Part shown: in pieces, positions 1 to 10,959 of the stretch
How positions within the stretch are numbered: the first letter of the stretch is position 1
Layout of the letters: every line of letters begins with the position of its first letter
Assembly: GCA_964058845.1 (NCBI GenBank)
Contig: CAXKVR010000143.1
Coordinates: 1 to 64,000 of the forward strand
Source: Carex sylvatica
Taxonomy: Eukaryota; Streptophyta; Magnoliopsida; Poales; Cyperaceae
Direction of reading: 5' to 3'
Length of the DNA stretch: 64,000 bases
The notes under the pieces: model-generated
What the model saw: only the letters and a program-made list of their open reading frames with translations
Database searches by the model: none
Told to the model about the DNA's origin: nothing
Position numbers and translations under genes: made by a program

Positions 1-362
1 TTCTGATCAGACTCGTGTTACATGACAAAAATCATCTTCTATATTTTTGCTTATAATTAATTATTCTTACTCTAATTGACGAATTAATTTCAAATTTACT
101 TATTTATTCGGAAAAGGTTTGTCTAGAAAACCTCAACTTGTATCTTAATTTATTTGACTAATCAAAATAGCTCCATTTTTACTACAATATCTTATTTCAA
201 AGAGTGTGGCGAATTGATGGGCCCTCAATTATAACTTTGGTACCATTTAAATTTATATCTTTTAAAGAAGCGGCCCAGTTCATTATATTGTCCAGCCCCT
301 ATAAAGGGAAAATTATGACAAACAATTCTTCACAGCTTCTATTATTATAAATCTGTCCGAAG

Positions 363-819
363 TAGGGCTGCACAAAAAATTCGTAGTTCGTAATTCGATT
401 CGAGTTTGATTTCAAAAAATTCAAAAAAAAATTGATTCCAAATAGTTTAAAATTAATTCAAATTGGATCTGGTTCATTTGAAATAGATTCATGAACTATT
501 CTAGTTCGAAATTCAAAATAACGTGAATCGTTGATTTCCGCTGATAACTTATATTCGCTGATGACTTAAAAGTTAAAATATAAGACTGCCCAGCCATAAG
601 TCATAACTCATAAGTCGTAACCCTCGCTCTTAGTTCTAAAACCCTAGACGAATTTCACCTCTCGCTTTCGGCGACTACGATCACTCTTCCTTGTCGTAAA
701 AAAGTTCGTAAAAGATTCGATTCAAAATTAATTTAAATCAAACTTAGTTCGAAATTAATTCAAATCAAACTCAAACTGAAATAAGTTTGATTCGGTTTGA
801 TTCGTTTGCAGCCTGAGCC
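363..819. repeat. hAT-like non-autonomous element
   Basis: The left end reads TAGGGCTGCACAA and the right end GTTTGCAGCCTGA, an imperfect inverted pair. The flanks GTCCGAAG and GCCCGAAC match at 6 of 8 bases and could be a decayed 8-bp target duplication, which fits hAT. The interior around 540-700 holds a less AT-rich piece with AAAACCCTAG and CTCTCGCTTTCGGCGACTAC. The same piece recurs at about 42430-42720. No coding capacity is seen. Confidence 0.55.
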
Positions 820-1974
820 CGAACTGTTAGTTTCTGTGAATGTTTAGATATTCAATTCATATTAGTATGACAAAGTTATAATCATAATACTAACGGCTAT
901 TGGTGATTTTTTTAAAATAACTTGGTCAATTTATTGGTATCAAACTACAAGGTGTGATTATCATCACAGTGGACTAAAATGTAACCTAAACCAAGAAGAA
1001 GTAAATATAATGTGCAATAAGAAATCAAACCAACAATAGTAATTGTAAGCATTAACTACAACTAATTAAAACATTATCAAGTATTAAGGTTTACAGCTAT
1101 AGCATTTGGCGGCCCCCGGTTTTGAGGCTGCAGATTGACTTGATGGCCGGGTAGTTTTCGAAATTCCTCAAAATCAGGATTTTTTTTTTTTATTATTATG
1201 GTATAAATAAAAATTTTGGCTCATTAGCTCGTAATGTAGTAAAATTCGAACTTAGTTGAAGTAATGATCCCTCAAACTTTAAATACACCTACTCACTTTT
1301 TATTTTATTTTTTAAATTTATCATTTCAATACATTTTAACTAACAATATGATATAATATAATATGATCAGTGACTAATTTTTCTTAATTGCTACGTACAT
1401 AGCTAGCTTTAAAATAATAAATTTCTTCTGAAAATATATGATGTGTTAACATTACTATAGGTATGTGATAAAAATATTTTTTTTGTAAAATAGGTGATAA
1501 TTTTATTTTAATATGCGAATACCATTAATTTTTGTACGCATTTGTTTGATATGTGGTGTGAATTAATATTGGTTTAATTAATTACGGAAAGTGTGGCTTG
1601 CGTGGATTGCAAGGAGCGACGCCTGCCGGGACCGAGGAACACATACATACATATCTTTAATTAATTAAGGTCATTGTCTCACTGTTCCCTTGGATTTATT
1701 ATGCGACTAAAACGAACAAGGTTGAGAGTTGAGACTGAGACGGAGACGGGTTCATAACTGAACAACAGCAAATTCTTATCCTTATCATGAATTTCCTGGT
1801 TAATTTTTCGGTGTTTTGCTAACTACAGGTCATGATTCTGGGTAGAAGAGCTAAATAAAACAGTTAATTATACCCCCACATGCAGCACAGAGTTGTATCG
1901 ACTTTTTAGCAAGCGCATCACCATCGTCATATATGTTACAATCAAGTGGCTTTCTATTTTTTTTTCAAGACAGA
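820..1974. other. AT-rich intergenic DNA, no gene seen
   Basis: I see no supported ORF, RNA gene or clear inverted repeat here. A short GC-richer stretch at about 1590-1640 stands out but is too short to interpret. Confidence 0.5.
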
Positions 1975-2210
1975 GAGTATGCACCGACATTTTTAAAATA
2001 TTCAAAAGAAAAAACAAATTATTAAGAATAACTTGGTTTTAGGAAAAAATTTAAAAATGTTCAAACCGTACAGAATATTTACAGTTCGGATTTTTTTTTT
2101 TTTTAAAGAGGGTATAGGATTTATTGGAATTTAGTTTAGTTTGTGTTTGGAGATTATGTTATTCAGTTTGTTTGAAATTTAGATTAGTTTGAATTGTTAA
2201 GTTAGAGTAA

Positions 2211-3130
2211 TTCTGAGCCCAACTTTGCACCTCTGGTTAACATAGCAGGATATCTTCAAAAATCATGTAAATTGACCGACATGCAGTCTTGACATCGTAG
2301 AACAAGAATGTGAAGTTTCATACAAAATCTCAAAACAGAAAACTAGCATTTGATCTAGTGGCAAAGACACGTGGTCTCTATGTAAGAGGTCATGGATTCG
2401 AAACCCGGATGGGGAAAATCCTTTGTTATAATAACAAGGGTATTAAATAGTTGGATGGCTTAACCTCCAACCTTTACTCAAAAAAAAAAAAAAAACCTCA
2501 AAACAGATCGTAAGATATCATCTCTCAAAAATTGCTCGAACTGTTGAAGGAGTGCTTCTGAGCCCAACTTTGCACCTCTGGTTAACATAGCATGACATCT
2601 TCAAAAATTATGAAAATTGACCGACATGCAGTCTTAACATCGTAGAACAAGACTGTGAAGTTTCATACAAAATCTCAAAACAAATCGTGAAATATCATCT
2701 TTCAAAAATTGCCCGAACTGTTGAAGGAGTGCTTCTGAGCCCAACTTTGCATCTCTGGTTAACATAGCAAGACATCTTCAAAAATCATGAAAATTGATCG
2801 ACATGCAGTCTTAACATCGTAGAACAAGACTGTAAAATTTCATACAAATCTCAAAACAGATCGTGAGATATCATCTCTCAAAAATTGCCCGAACTGCTGA
2901 AGGAGTGCTTCTGAGTCCAACTTTGCATCTCTGGTTAACATAGCAAGACATCTTCAAAAATCATGAAAATTGACCGACATGCAGTCTTAACATTGTAGAA
3001 CAAGACTGTGAAGTTTCATACAAAATCTCAAAACAAATCGTGAGATATCATATCTCAGAAATTGCCCGAACTGCTGAAGGAATGCTTCTGAGCCCAACTT
3101 TGCATCTCCGGTTAAAATAGCAAGACATTT
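2211..3130. repeat. ~177-bp tandem repeat array inside the Mutator-like element
   Basis: The unit beginning CTTCTGAGCCCAACTTTGCA starts at 2555, 2732, 2908 and 3085, giving periods of 177, 176 and 177 bp. A further unit starting near 2212 is split by the SINE at 2340-2496. Each unit contains GACATGCAGTCTTAACATCG and AACAAGACTGTGAAG. The units differ by scattered point changes. Confidence 0.9.
2340..2496 (+). mobile_element. tRNA-derived SINE, copy 1
   Basis: The head has pol III-like boxes: GATCTAGTGGCAAAG resembles box A and GGATTCGAAACC resembles box B. The body ends in AACCTCCAACCTTTACTC and a poly-A tail. The 11-mer CTCAAAACAGA occurs exactly on both sides (2329-2339 and 2497-2507), which is a target-primed insertion signature. 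The insertion interrupts one unit of the 177-bp array; the other units lack it. Confidence 0.88.
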
Positions 3131-3516
3131 TCACACATATTGTATGAAACTTTACAGTCTTGTTCTACGATGTTAAGACTGCAAAGTTGGACTCAAAAGC
3201 ACTATAACTTAACAATTCATACAAATAAAATTCATACAAACCTCTAACTTAACAATTCAAACTAAACTAAATTCCAATAAACTCTAAACCCTCTTAACAA
3301 AAAAAAAATTCCGGACCGTAAATATTATACACGGTCTGAAATTTTAATTCCGGACCGTCTATATTATGTACGGTTTAGGCATTTTTAAATTTTTTCCTAA
3401 AACTCAATTATTCTTAATAATTTGTTTTTTTCTTGGTATTTTTAAAAATGTCGGGAGTATGCATACCTCATTTTCATCATATATAGTTGTAGTCTACATA
3501 AAATTAGGTATGCATA

Positions 3517-4474
3517 TAGGGCTGCTAATGATTAAGGTTCGGCTCAAATTCGGCTCGACTCAATGAGAGAAGCAAAATGATTCAGCTCTAACTCCACTTG
3601 TTTTTGAAAGAAAAAACTTGACTCGACTCGCGAGCTAGCGAGCCGGCACATATTTTTACTTACTTGCACTTCCCATTAAGTAAGCATTTGTTATAAGCAA
3701 TTGTTTTGATTTTGAGGGGTCAATACCAACCTATTGCTCAATTTTTTTTTATGCGAATAAGTTTCAAAGTTCAATTTCAATTTCAAATTTTAAATTTTTT
3801 TATGCGGATAAATTTTAAATTTCAATTTTTTATCAAAATTTCAAAGTTTTTTCAAATTTCAAATTCAATTTTTTTTTTCAAAATTTCAAATTGTTTTTAA
3901 ATTTCAAAAAAATTCAAATTTTTTTCAAATTTCATAGTTTTTTCAAATTTCAAATTTTTTCCAAATTTCAATTTTTTTTTTAATTTCAATTTTTTTTCAG
4001 AATTTGAAATTTCAATTTTTTGTTTTTTAATTTCAAAATTTTTTTTTTCTAATGTCATGTTAGTATTATTTTTATCTTGTAGAAATAGCCTACTTATTAT
4101 AACAGATTAAAGAAGCACTTCACAGTTCACCAAAAAGTAAATTTACTGGTACATACAACAATAAGTTCAAAAGAGTTCATTTGAAAACATCTGCTACATC
4201 AGAAATGCAGAGCAATAGACTGGTATTAACCCCTCAAAAGTCAAAACAATTGCTCGATTGCTTAATGGAAAGTGCAAATAAGTAAAAATATGATATGAGC
4301 CAACTCGCGAGCTGAGCCGAGTCGAGCCAAGTGTTTACATGAGCTGAGCTTTTTCTTTCAAAAACGAGCCGAGTCGAGTTCGAGTTTTTTTTAGTTTTGA
4401 GTCTGATTCGTTATGAAATATTGAGCCGTTCAACTCATTGATTCGCGAACTGGCTTGACTCATTAGCAGCCCTA
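3517..4474. mobile_element. hAT-type MITE with exact 8-bp target duplication
   Basis: The ends are TAGGGCTGCTAATGA and TCATTAGCAGCCCTA. The palindromic 8-mer TATGCATA flanks both sides (3509-3516 and 4475-4482). Sub-terminal sequences are rich in GAGCTGAGC/GCTCGACTC motifs in inverted orientation. The centre (about 3720-4050) is low-complexity DNA built from TTTCAAATTT-like words. The short ORFs there are artefacts of that composition. No transposase is present. Confidence 0.9.
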
Positions 4475-4729
4475 TATGCATACAGCTTGATAGTATTTGG
4501 ACATACTAGAAAAATATTAGTATTACCCCTATTTCAAATTTGTTTTGTGTTATACTGATTTGATATTGAGAAAAAAAAATTAGGTGTATCTGAATGTTTT
4601 TCTAGAATTCGGATTAGATTTGACCAATATCTAGGTAAATGTTAAGTTCAATTTACTAATTGTTAATTGGTTCAACTGATTCGTTAATATAACAACTTAA
4701 TTAAAAACGCACTTCAAGTATGAAAAAAT

Positions 4730-6420
4730 AGAAAAACGTTTACAAACATGGAAAGGCAAACTGATGTTAATGGGGGAGAAAGTTACTTTGGTCAACTCAA
4801 TTATTTCATCTATTCCGTTATATTGGTTATCTCTTTATAAAATGTCAAGTAAGATCAGGTATAAAATTGATAGAATAAGATGTAAATTTTAATGGTTTGG
4901 AGGAAACATTGTTAGAAAAAAAGCATCTCCTATTGCTTGGGATAAGGTCTGTAAGAGTAAGAACCAAGGAGGACTTGAAGTCTTAGATCTCCAGCGTATG
5001 AATATTTCCTTGTTGGCTAAATGGTTGTTTAGGTTTTACGGTAATAAGGTAACAGGTACATGGAAAGAGCTCATAAGTGAAAAATATTCGTATACAAGTG
5101 ATAAGAGAATGAAATCTTCTTTATAGAATGATATCTTAAAATGTAGACATATTATTCAAGTAGTAGTTGGTTGGTTGGTAATGGAGAATCCATAAGGTTT
5201 TGGCTAGATACATGGTGTGGGAATGCTTTGCTGAGTATTGATTTTCCTAACCTTTATGAAATTGCTTATGACCAAAATATCATGGTAGCTGATGTTTTTC
5301 AAAACAATATATTAAATATTCAATTTGCTAGACAGTTAACAGAAAATCTATCTTACTTAATGGTTAGCTTTAGTCAATTATTTATCTTCAGTTAGTCTAA
5401 ACCTTACTGTTGACCAAATATCATGGAGGTGGACTCCACATGGTACCTTCACTGTTAATTTCCTTTATAAATTCTTAGATTTCGGTGGAGTCCCTGTTAA
5501 CACTTACAATAGTATTTGGAAGGCTAAAATTCCTTTAAAAATTAAGATTTTCTTATGGTTAGTAAGACAAAAGCGTGTCTTAACTAAAGATCGATTAAAT
5601 ACACACGAATGGATAGGTGATACTACATGTGTGTATTGTTCCCAAAAGAAAACTATTGACTACTTATTTGTCACTTGTAATTTTACACGATCGATTTGGA
5701 ATTGTATTGCTAGATATAATAATTTTTCTTTTAACTATACGAATATAGGTACCCTGTGGGAAATGGATTACTGTATTCCATTAAAAGAACCAAATATTAT
5801 TGAAATAATTCGAGGATCTGTTTTATGGAATATATGGTTGGATAGAAATAGGATTATTTTTAAAGAGGGCCATATGCATGATGTGCATGCAATAGGTTCA
5901 AAAATCTTAACTATGGCTAGATTTTGGGCTTCAAACCAAAAAACATATCTTACATGTCATTTGAATCTAATTTTACCTTGTGATTTGAAGGACCTGATAG
6001 GGTGTACCGTGGTCATTTCCATGGGGGCAACACGGGTTTCAACCCCTATGCTTGGAGTAGAGATCAATTCAAGTGATGACGAATGATCCTCCACTAGTAG
6101 TACAGGATTTAGTGGCAGCAGCTTATCAATAGCGGTTACCTAATTTTTAGGGTCTTTTATGCTAAAGTTCTCTTTTGTGGTGTTCTTTACTTGTCCGTTA
6201 GGGTTTATGGCCTATGAAGGCTTTGATGAACTATTTTGAGATTTCTTTTGCTTACAGGGTCTATTATGCATAAGTGGGTAAGTTGGTGATATGATAACTC
6301 TTTAGGGGTTGTTTTGCTTATTTTTTAGGTGGCGAGGACCTAGAGGAGATGACACTATCCGATGAGGATCTGTTGGACATGACTTGATTTGAGGATCTTT
6401 GAATTAGATTTTTTGGATTT
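4730..6420 (+). pseudogene. LINE (non-LTR retrotransposon) 3' remnant with zf-RVT domain
   Basis: Conceptual translation resembles the end of a plant LINE reverse transcriptase followed by the zf-RVT zinc-binding region. Recognisable pieces in order are TLVNSIISSIP, NQGGLEVLDLQRMN and GNGESIRFWLDTWCG (about 5180), then WTPHGTFTV, IPLKIKIFLWL and CVYC...DYLFVTC (about 5420-5680), then VLWNIWLDRNRIIF. Tryptophan- or leucine-like codons have become stops near 4890 and 5125, and the frame shifts near 5160 and again near 5380. It is therefore a dead copy. The expected His of the zinc motif appears to be Tyr. No 5' half is present. Confidence 0.85.
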
Positions 6421-6429
6421 GACTGTCTT

Positions 6430-7530
6430 CAGTTTTTAGTTGCTATTTTGTTGTTGTTGTTTGGTAATGACTCTAGCTATGAGGTTTGATGTAAGAACGT
6501 AGGTGGGTTGTTTTATGTTTGTGGGTAATACATATTTGTTAATAAAATATAATTCTATATTAGAAAGAATGTCATATTCATTAATACGAGAAAAAAAAAT
6601 AGATTTTGACATATCTTGACATGTAGTAAAATTGAATTGGTTTTTCATCACGATTGTCTAGTAATATTAATATTTAATAATGATGACCTAGCGTGTGACG
6701 TCCATACATTGCTTCGATCACACTTTCAGTAGCTCCAGTATCTTGTTAGATGTTAATTATATTTTCATAAATGTTAAAAATGAAAATATGTCAGATATGA
6801 CTCTTTCAGAAACAACTCAATTTATTTGATAGTACAGTTTTTGAAGTTGCTAATTTCTAACGTTACAAATATATTCGTCTATCTAACAATTCGATGAATT
6901 CACATCCCCTCAGGTTACCGGACTGAGTACAATTGAATCGAACGGTTCAAAATTATTCTGTTTAACTTGACACGAATCTCAAAGCACGAATAATATATGC
7001 CCCTGCACCATCCCGACCTAGCACCAGCTGATAGAAAATCCGGACCGTCCATTTCAATTGTGTTAAGTAGACACCTGGAGAATACGGATTCCAAATCGAT
7101 ACTTATTGTTGATAATTAGTTGCTCTTTATCAACATTTAGCTAGCTACAACGAAAAAAAAAATAGAAATGTCCAGTAATGAACGGAGTAAAGCGCGAAAA
7201 CAACGAATCTGTATATTTGTGCTCACAGAAAACCTTTCGCAACTTTTTTTCGATGATAAAAAAAAAAAAAAAAAGCAGCCCATCCTTTCTCTACTTCTAT
7301 TGAAAAATGCCCACAAAAGAATTGCGGTGGGAGAGAAACCCTTAACCTAATAAAATATGGTAAAAAGCATAAACCGTTCAATTAGACAACCCATGTAATA
7401 TAAATTTATTTTATTTTATTTATATTCTTTAACGATAAAAAGCAAAATCGCATATATACATCCGCATACAAATCCGATATAATATAGCCCACAACCAGAT
7501 GTCAGGCATTCTCCTTTTTAATATACATAC
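6430..7530. other. Intergenic DNA, no gene supported
   Basis: Only short chance ORFs occur in this AT-rich stretch. The right part lies beyond the 3' end of the F-box gene on the minus strand and could include its terminator region, but I see no decisive signal. Confidence 0.4.
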
Positions 7531-7950
7531 GGTCCCATGAATCATATCTTCATATGTTATCAAACAAATCAAAATATTTTAATATACAAAAAAAAGGAAA
7601 AACTCAAAAGGAACACTTTCAGAACCAAACAAACGGTTTGCCAAGCATCATTAGTGATGGTCGAAATATTACAAAGGATGATAAGAAAAACTATCCTTCT
7701 TTCCTCTTTCCAATCCTAAAATTAAATTGAATAATGAGTAATGCCTCCCCTAACAATGTTCACTCAAAACTGATCAAAGTTGAAAATAAGAAGGAAAAAG
7801 AAAACAAAAATGGTATATAACATATACACAAACTAACTAAAAAAGATTAAAACCGGTTGTTACTCAGGAAAAAAACCCACTTCCCCTCTCCTATGCAATA
7901 TATCTCCTACATATATATCTTCTCTACAAAGCAAAACTTTTCTAGAAATC

Positions 7951-9894
7951 CTACATAGAAACAATCATCTCTTTATCTTGTCGATACCCCTTTGGATAGA
8001 CCAACAATGAGTCTACACAAAGGCCCCCTTTTGTATGGGTGCAATCAATCTGGGTCATGGAAAACTTCAATTTTACTGGTTCAACCGAATCATTTGGAAC
8101 AGTAAAATCACCTATATGGTAAAGAATCCAGTTACCAGGCTCCTCCAGGTGATACAGAGAGGTAGCTTGCTGGCCATCAAATGTGGATAGGTGGAACCGA
8201 ACGGGTTTGATGTCCCACCCGTGTATGTTTTCAGAGCTCCAAATCCGGCGTCCTAGCCGTTTTGAAGGTTTGCCCAAATGGAGCCGAAAATAGAGGCTGT
8301 AAGAACCAGCTGCGAATAAGAAATCAATTTCACCAACCACCTCGAACCACCAAATTTGTTGGAGATACGCAACTGAGTGGAATCTGAAACATTCATAAAT
8401 AAGGGGCATCAGATTAACTTACTAAATTTGCTGTAATTATGAAAATGAAGCGAAATTTTGTGCCTTACATGAAAATGACAAGATGTAAAGGAAAATTATC
8501 CCATTCAGAAGGTAATTACTGATCTGTATTAAGATGTACCTAAAATTTTCAGATAGCAGCGAGCTAAAAATATTTCCATTAAAATAATTGTCAGTTTCAA
8601 GGATCACACTCCACAACACAGACATAAAGTTAATGCTAAAGTGACCTCAAGAAAGCAATCAAATTGGTTAGCCGGCTTAATAAGCAAACAAGTACATGAC
8701 TAAAATTATATAATTATTTATTATCAAACAAGAGAAAAATGGAGACACTAGAAAATTAGGAAAAAATCAATGCAGACAAGGTAGATCGTAGACATCTGTA
8801 AATGAACAAGTCATCAGAATACAACGTCATAAACTGTGGAGAATTTGACAAGCTGAACAAATTAACTTCCAAATAAATTTAGAAGTCAAAAAAACTATAG
8901 GAGCACCTCTGCAGTTTGCACAATCTAAATTCAACAAATCAAGTTGACATGGTCATATTGTAAAACAAATGCTATCTTCTATACTCAACAGAAAGCTTGA
9001 AAAATTATATGAAACTAGAGAAAGTAATTGGAAGATTTAATATCTAAGGAATATTTAATAATGTGTCCCTTGTTGTTTTTTTAGTTAGAGGTTAGTTCAC
9101 AACAGGTAGTTTGCTTTATTAATGGTTGTTTTGGTTTGAGAGCTGTATTTAACAATTTCAGTAATGAAATGGGCTCTATGCCTTTTCTTAAAAAAAATAA
9201 TGGGTCAGTTGAAGAAGATTTTTGATTTATCCTTATCATATATTACCAAGTGATCCCTAGCACAAGTTAAACTAACTACAGTATTTAAAACAACTCTCAA
9301 ACAATGCTCAAGACAACATAGCAAAATCCTACCAAATTAATCCTGACAGATTTTGTTCATCTTTCCGGTTGCGAAATGTGGATTATTGATTATTGGGAAA
9401 GGATGTAAAAGAGGGTAAAAAGTTAATTTTTGTATTCACCTTGACTCTTCAGTTGGAATATAATTCCAGTATCTTCGATCATCAATTCCAGTAATTACCA
9501 TAGCTTTTGAAGATATTGCAATACACAACCCCCCCTTAGATTTTTCTAGCCAGAACTCCTTCCTGCCTCCATCAAATGGATTGGGGCGACAAAGCATAGC
9601 ATAAATTTGCTTCTTACTTAACCAACCTTGGCTCTTATCACCTTCTCCGTCCTCTCCAGACTCGATCAAACCCATCAAGTAGTCGTAATTGGTAGGTAAT
9701 TTCAATTCCCAGACAAAATCGGCTGATGCAGCGCCTCTAAAGGCGCGATTCAAGCGCGCCACACTACAGATCTCTGGTGGATCGAGGTATAGCAAGACCG
9801 CGGCCACGCAGCTCTCTGGCATGTCGCCTAGACCAGAATAACCATCACTTGGTTCTCCATCTGGCCCCATTATGCTCGAAATCCCCGCTCCCAT
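7951..9894 (-). CDS. PP2-A13: F-box protein with PP2 (phloem lectin-like) domain, PP2-A13 type
   Basis: There are two coding exons, 9894-9440 and 8383-7951, with donor AAG|GTGAAT, acceptor TTTCAG|ATT and a split Arg codon. The product is 295 residues, close to the ~290 of Arabidopsis PP2-A13. The N-terminus MGAGISSIMG could be N-myristoylated (Gly2). An F-box lies at about 22-68 (MPESCVAAVLLYLDPPEIC, then ADFVWE). The PP2 domain fills the C-terminal half, with ITGIDDRRYWNYIPTEESR across the splice, QQIWWFEV, LGRRIW, HGWDIKPVRF and MTQIDCTHTKGGLCVDS. The family is expected to bind SKP1 in an SCF ubiquitin ligase, with the PP2 domain possibly binding glycans. That role is inferred from the family. 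A Tourist-like MITE lies about 245 bp upstream of the start. No break is visible. Confidence 0.95.
8400..9430 (-). other. Intron of the F-box gene
   Basis: The single intron spans 9439-8384. It is AT-rich and contains no supported ORF or RNA gene on either strand. Confidence 0.8.
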
Positions 9895-10139
9895 TGGAGA
9901 GAATCAAAAACTCTCTCTCTCTTATTAGATAGACGTCGATGCGATTCGCTTCTTTTCTTCCTTTTAGCTTTGATTCTCCATCTGGTTGCGTTTGAGAAAG
10001 AAAGGGAAGGGGGACAAATAAAAGAAAAGAAAAGGAAAGGAGATTTTTTTGAGCTGCGACTAGACTGTAAGATAGAGACCGGAGGGACTTTGTGATTTTG
10101 TGTTTTGCGAAATCTATATTTATGTACCCGATTTTTTTA

Positions 10140-10358
10140 GGGTGCGTTTGAATGAACTATATTTAATATAGTTCCGAATAGCAGTTATTTATGAGTTTGA
10201 AATAGCTGCTAATTTAATATTTTATAGGAATAACAGAATAGTAGTTAAATCGAGTTATTTTTTTGTTGGAAATAGTAATTTTTTTTTCACCCAAATGTAT
10301 TGTATTGAGAATAGCTCGCCAAAAATAGCGGCTATTCCTATATCACCCAAACGCACCC
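10140..10358. mobile_element. Tourist-like (PIF/Harbinger) MITE in the F-box promoter
   Basis: The 219-bp element begins GGGTGCGTTTG and ends CAAACGCACCC, flanked on both sides by the trinucleotide TTA, the target duplication typical of PIF/Harbinger. It lies about 245 bp upstream of the F-box start codon, so it may fall in the promoter or 5' leader. It has no coding capacity. Confidence 0.85.
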
Positions 10359-10891
10359 TTAGAGAAAAGGTTTCCATTCACACTGTTTTGTTCTCCATCT
10401 GTCCACTAACATTATCCACTCCCAGTTTAACTGTTTTTAACGAAATCTGATCTTCACTTTCTAACAACAACTCAAATTTGCGTATATAAACTTTTCTTTG
10501 TCCGATTGTCTCTTTCCTTTTTTTTAATCTCATTTTTGAAACCTTCTTTTCCGGTCAGATTTTTTACTTGATAACACCATTTCCTTCCTATTTTTCTTCG
10601 CCATTTCATTCAAATTATTGTCGTTACTGAAGAAGCTTTAGGCGTGGCATAAAAACCTTCCTTCTCGATCTGATTTTTTTCTTCCTGAGGCGATTTTCCT
10701 TCGCGATTTCTCTCCTCATTCTCTCTCCCCCATCTGGCTGATCGTGAATTTTGAATTCAATTTTAACTTCGATCTGTAAACTTCGTCGATCCCTGATTCT
10801 AAAGATGTGATACTTATACAGATTTCCACAGCCTCTCTTCACTGATCGGTTCTTTGTGTCCTCACTTCTCACTGTACAACAACTTAATCTC

Positions 10892-10936
10892 ATGGCGACG
10901 ATCTCCAAATCGGCGGTGGCGCTTCATTTAAATCTA
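10892..10936 (+). other. Possible orphan first exon
   Basis: ATGGCGACGATC opens 15 codons (start MATISKSAVALHLNL) and ends at a good donor, CTA|GTGAGTT. The preceding ~250 bp are pyrimidine-rich and GC-richer than the surroundings, like a plant 5' leader. No second exon is found. Downstream DNA is decayed repeats. This may be a gene relic, a captured fragment or chance. Confidence 0.25.
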
Positions 10937-10959
10937 GTGAGTTATTTCTTTATTTCTGT

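Larger units (their letters stand above)
1984..3454. mobile_element. Mutator-like element, non-autonomous, long TIRs
   Basis: The element starts CCGACATTTTTAAAA and ends TTTTTAAAAATGTCGG. It is flanked on both sides by the exact 9-mer GAGTATGCA (1975-1983 and 3455-3463), the target duplication length typical of Mutator. The arms are inverted copies of roughly 250 bp, including an AAACCGTACA/GGTCCGGAATT zone and the line GAATTGTTAAGTTAGAG. The interior is a tandem array of about 177-bp units, not a transposase. Confidence 0.88.

Noticed and set aside
3706..3900. Phe-rich ORF inside the hAT MITE
   Set aside because: Low-complexity TTTCAAATTT DNA; no conserved content.
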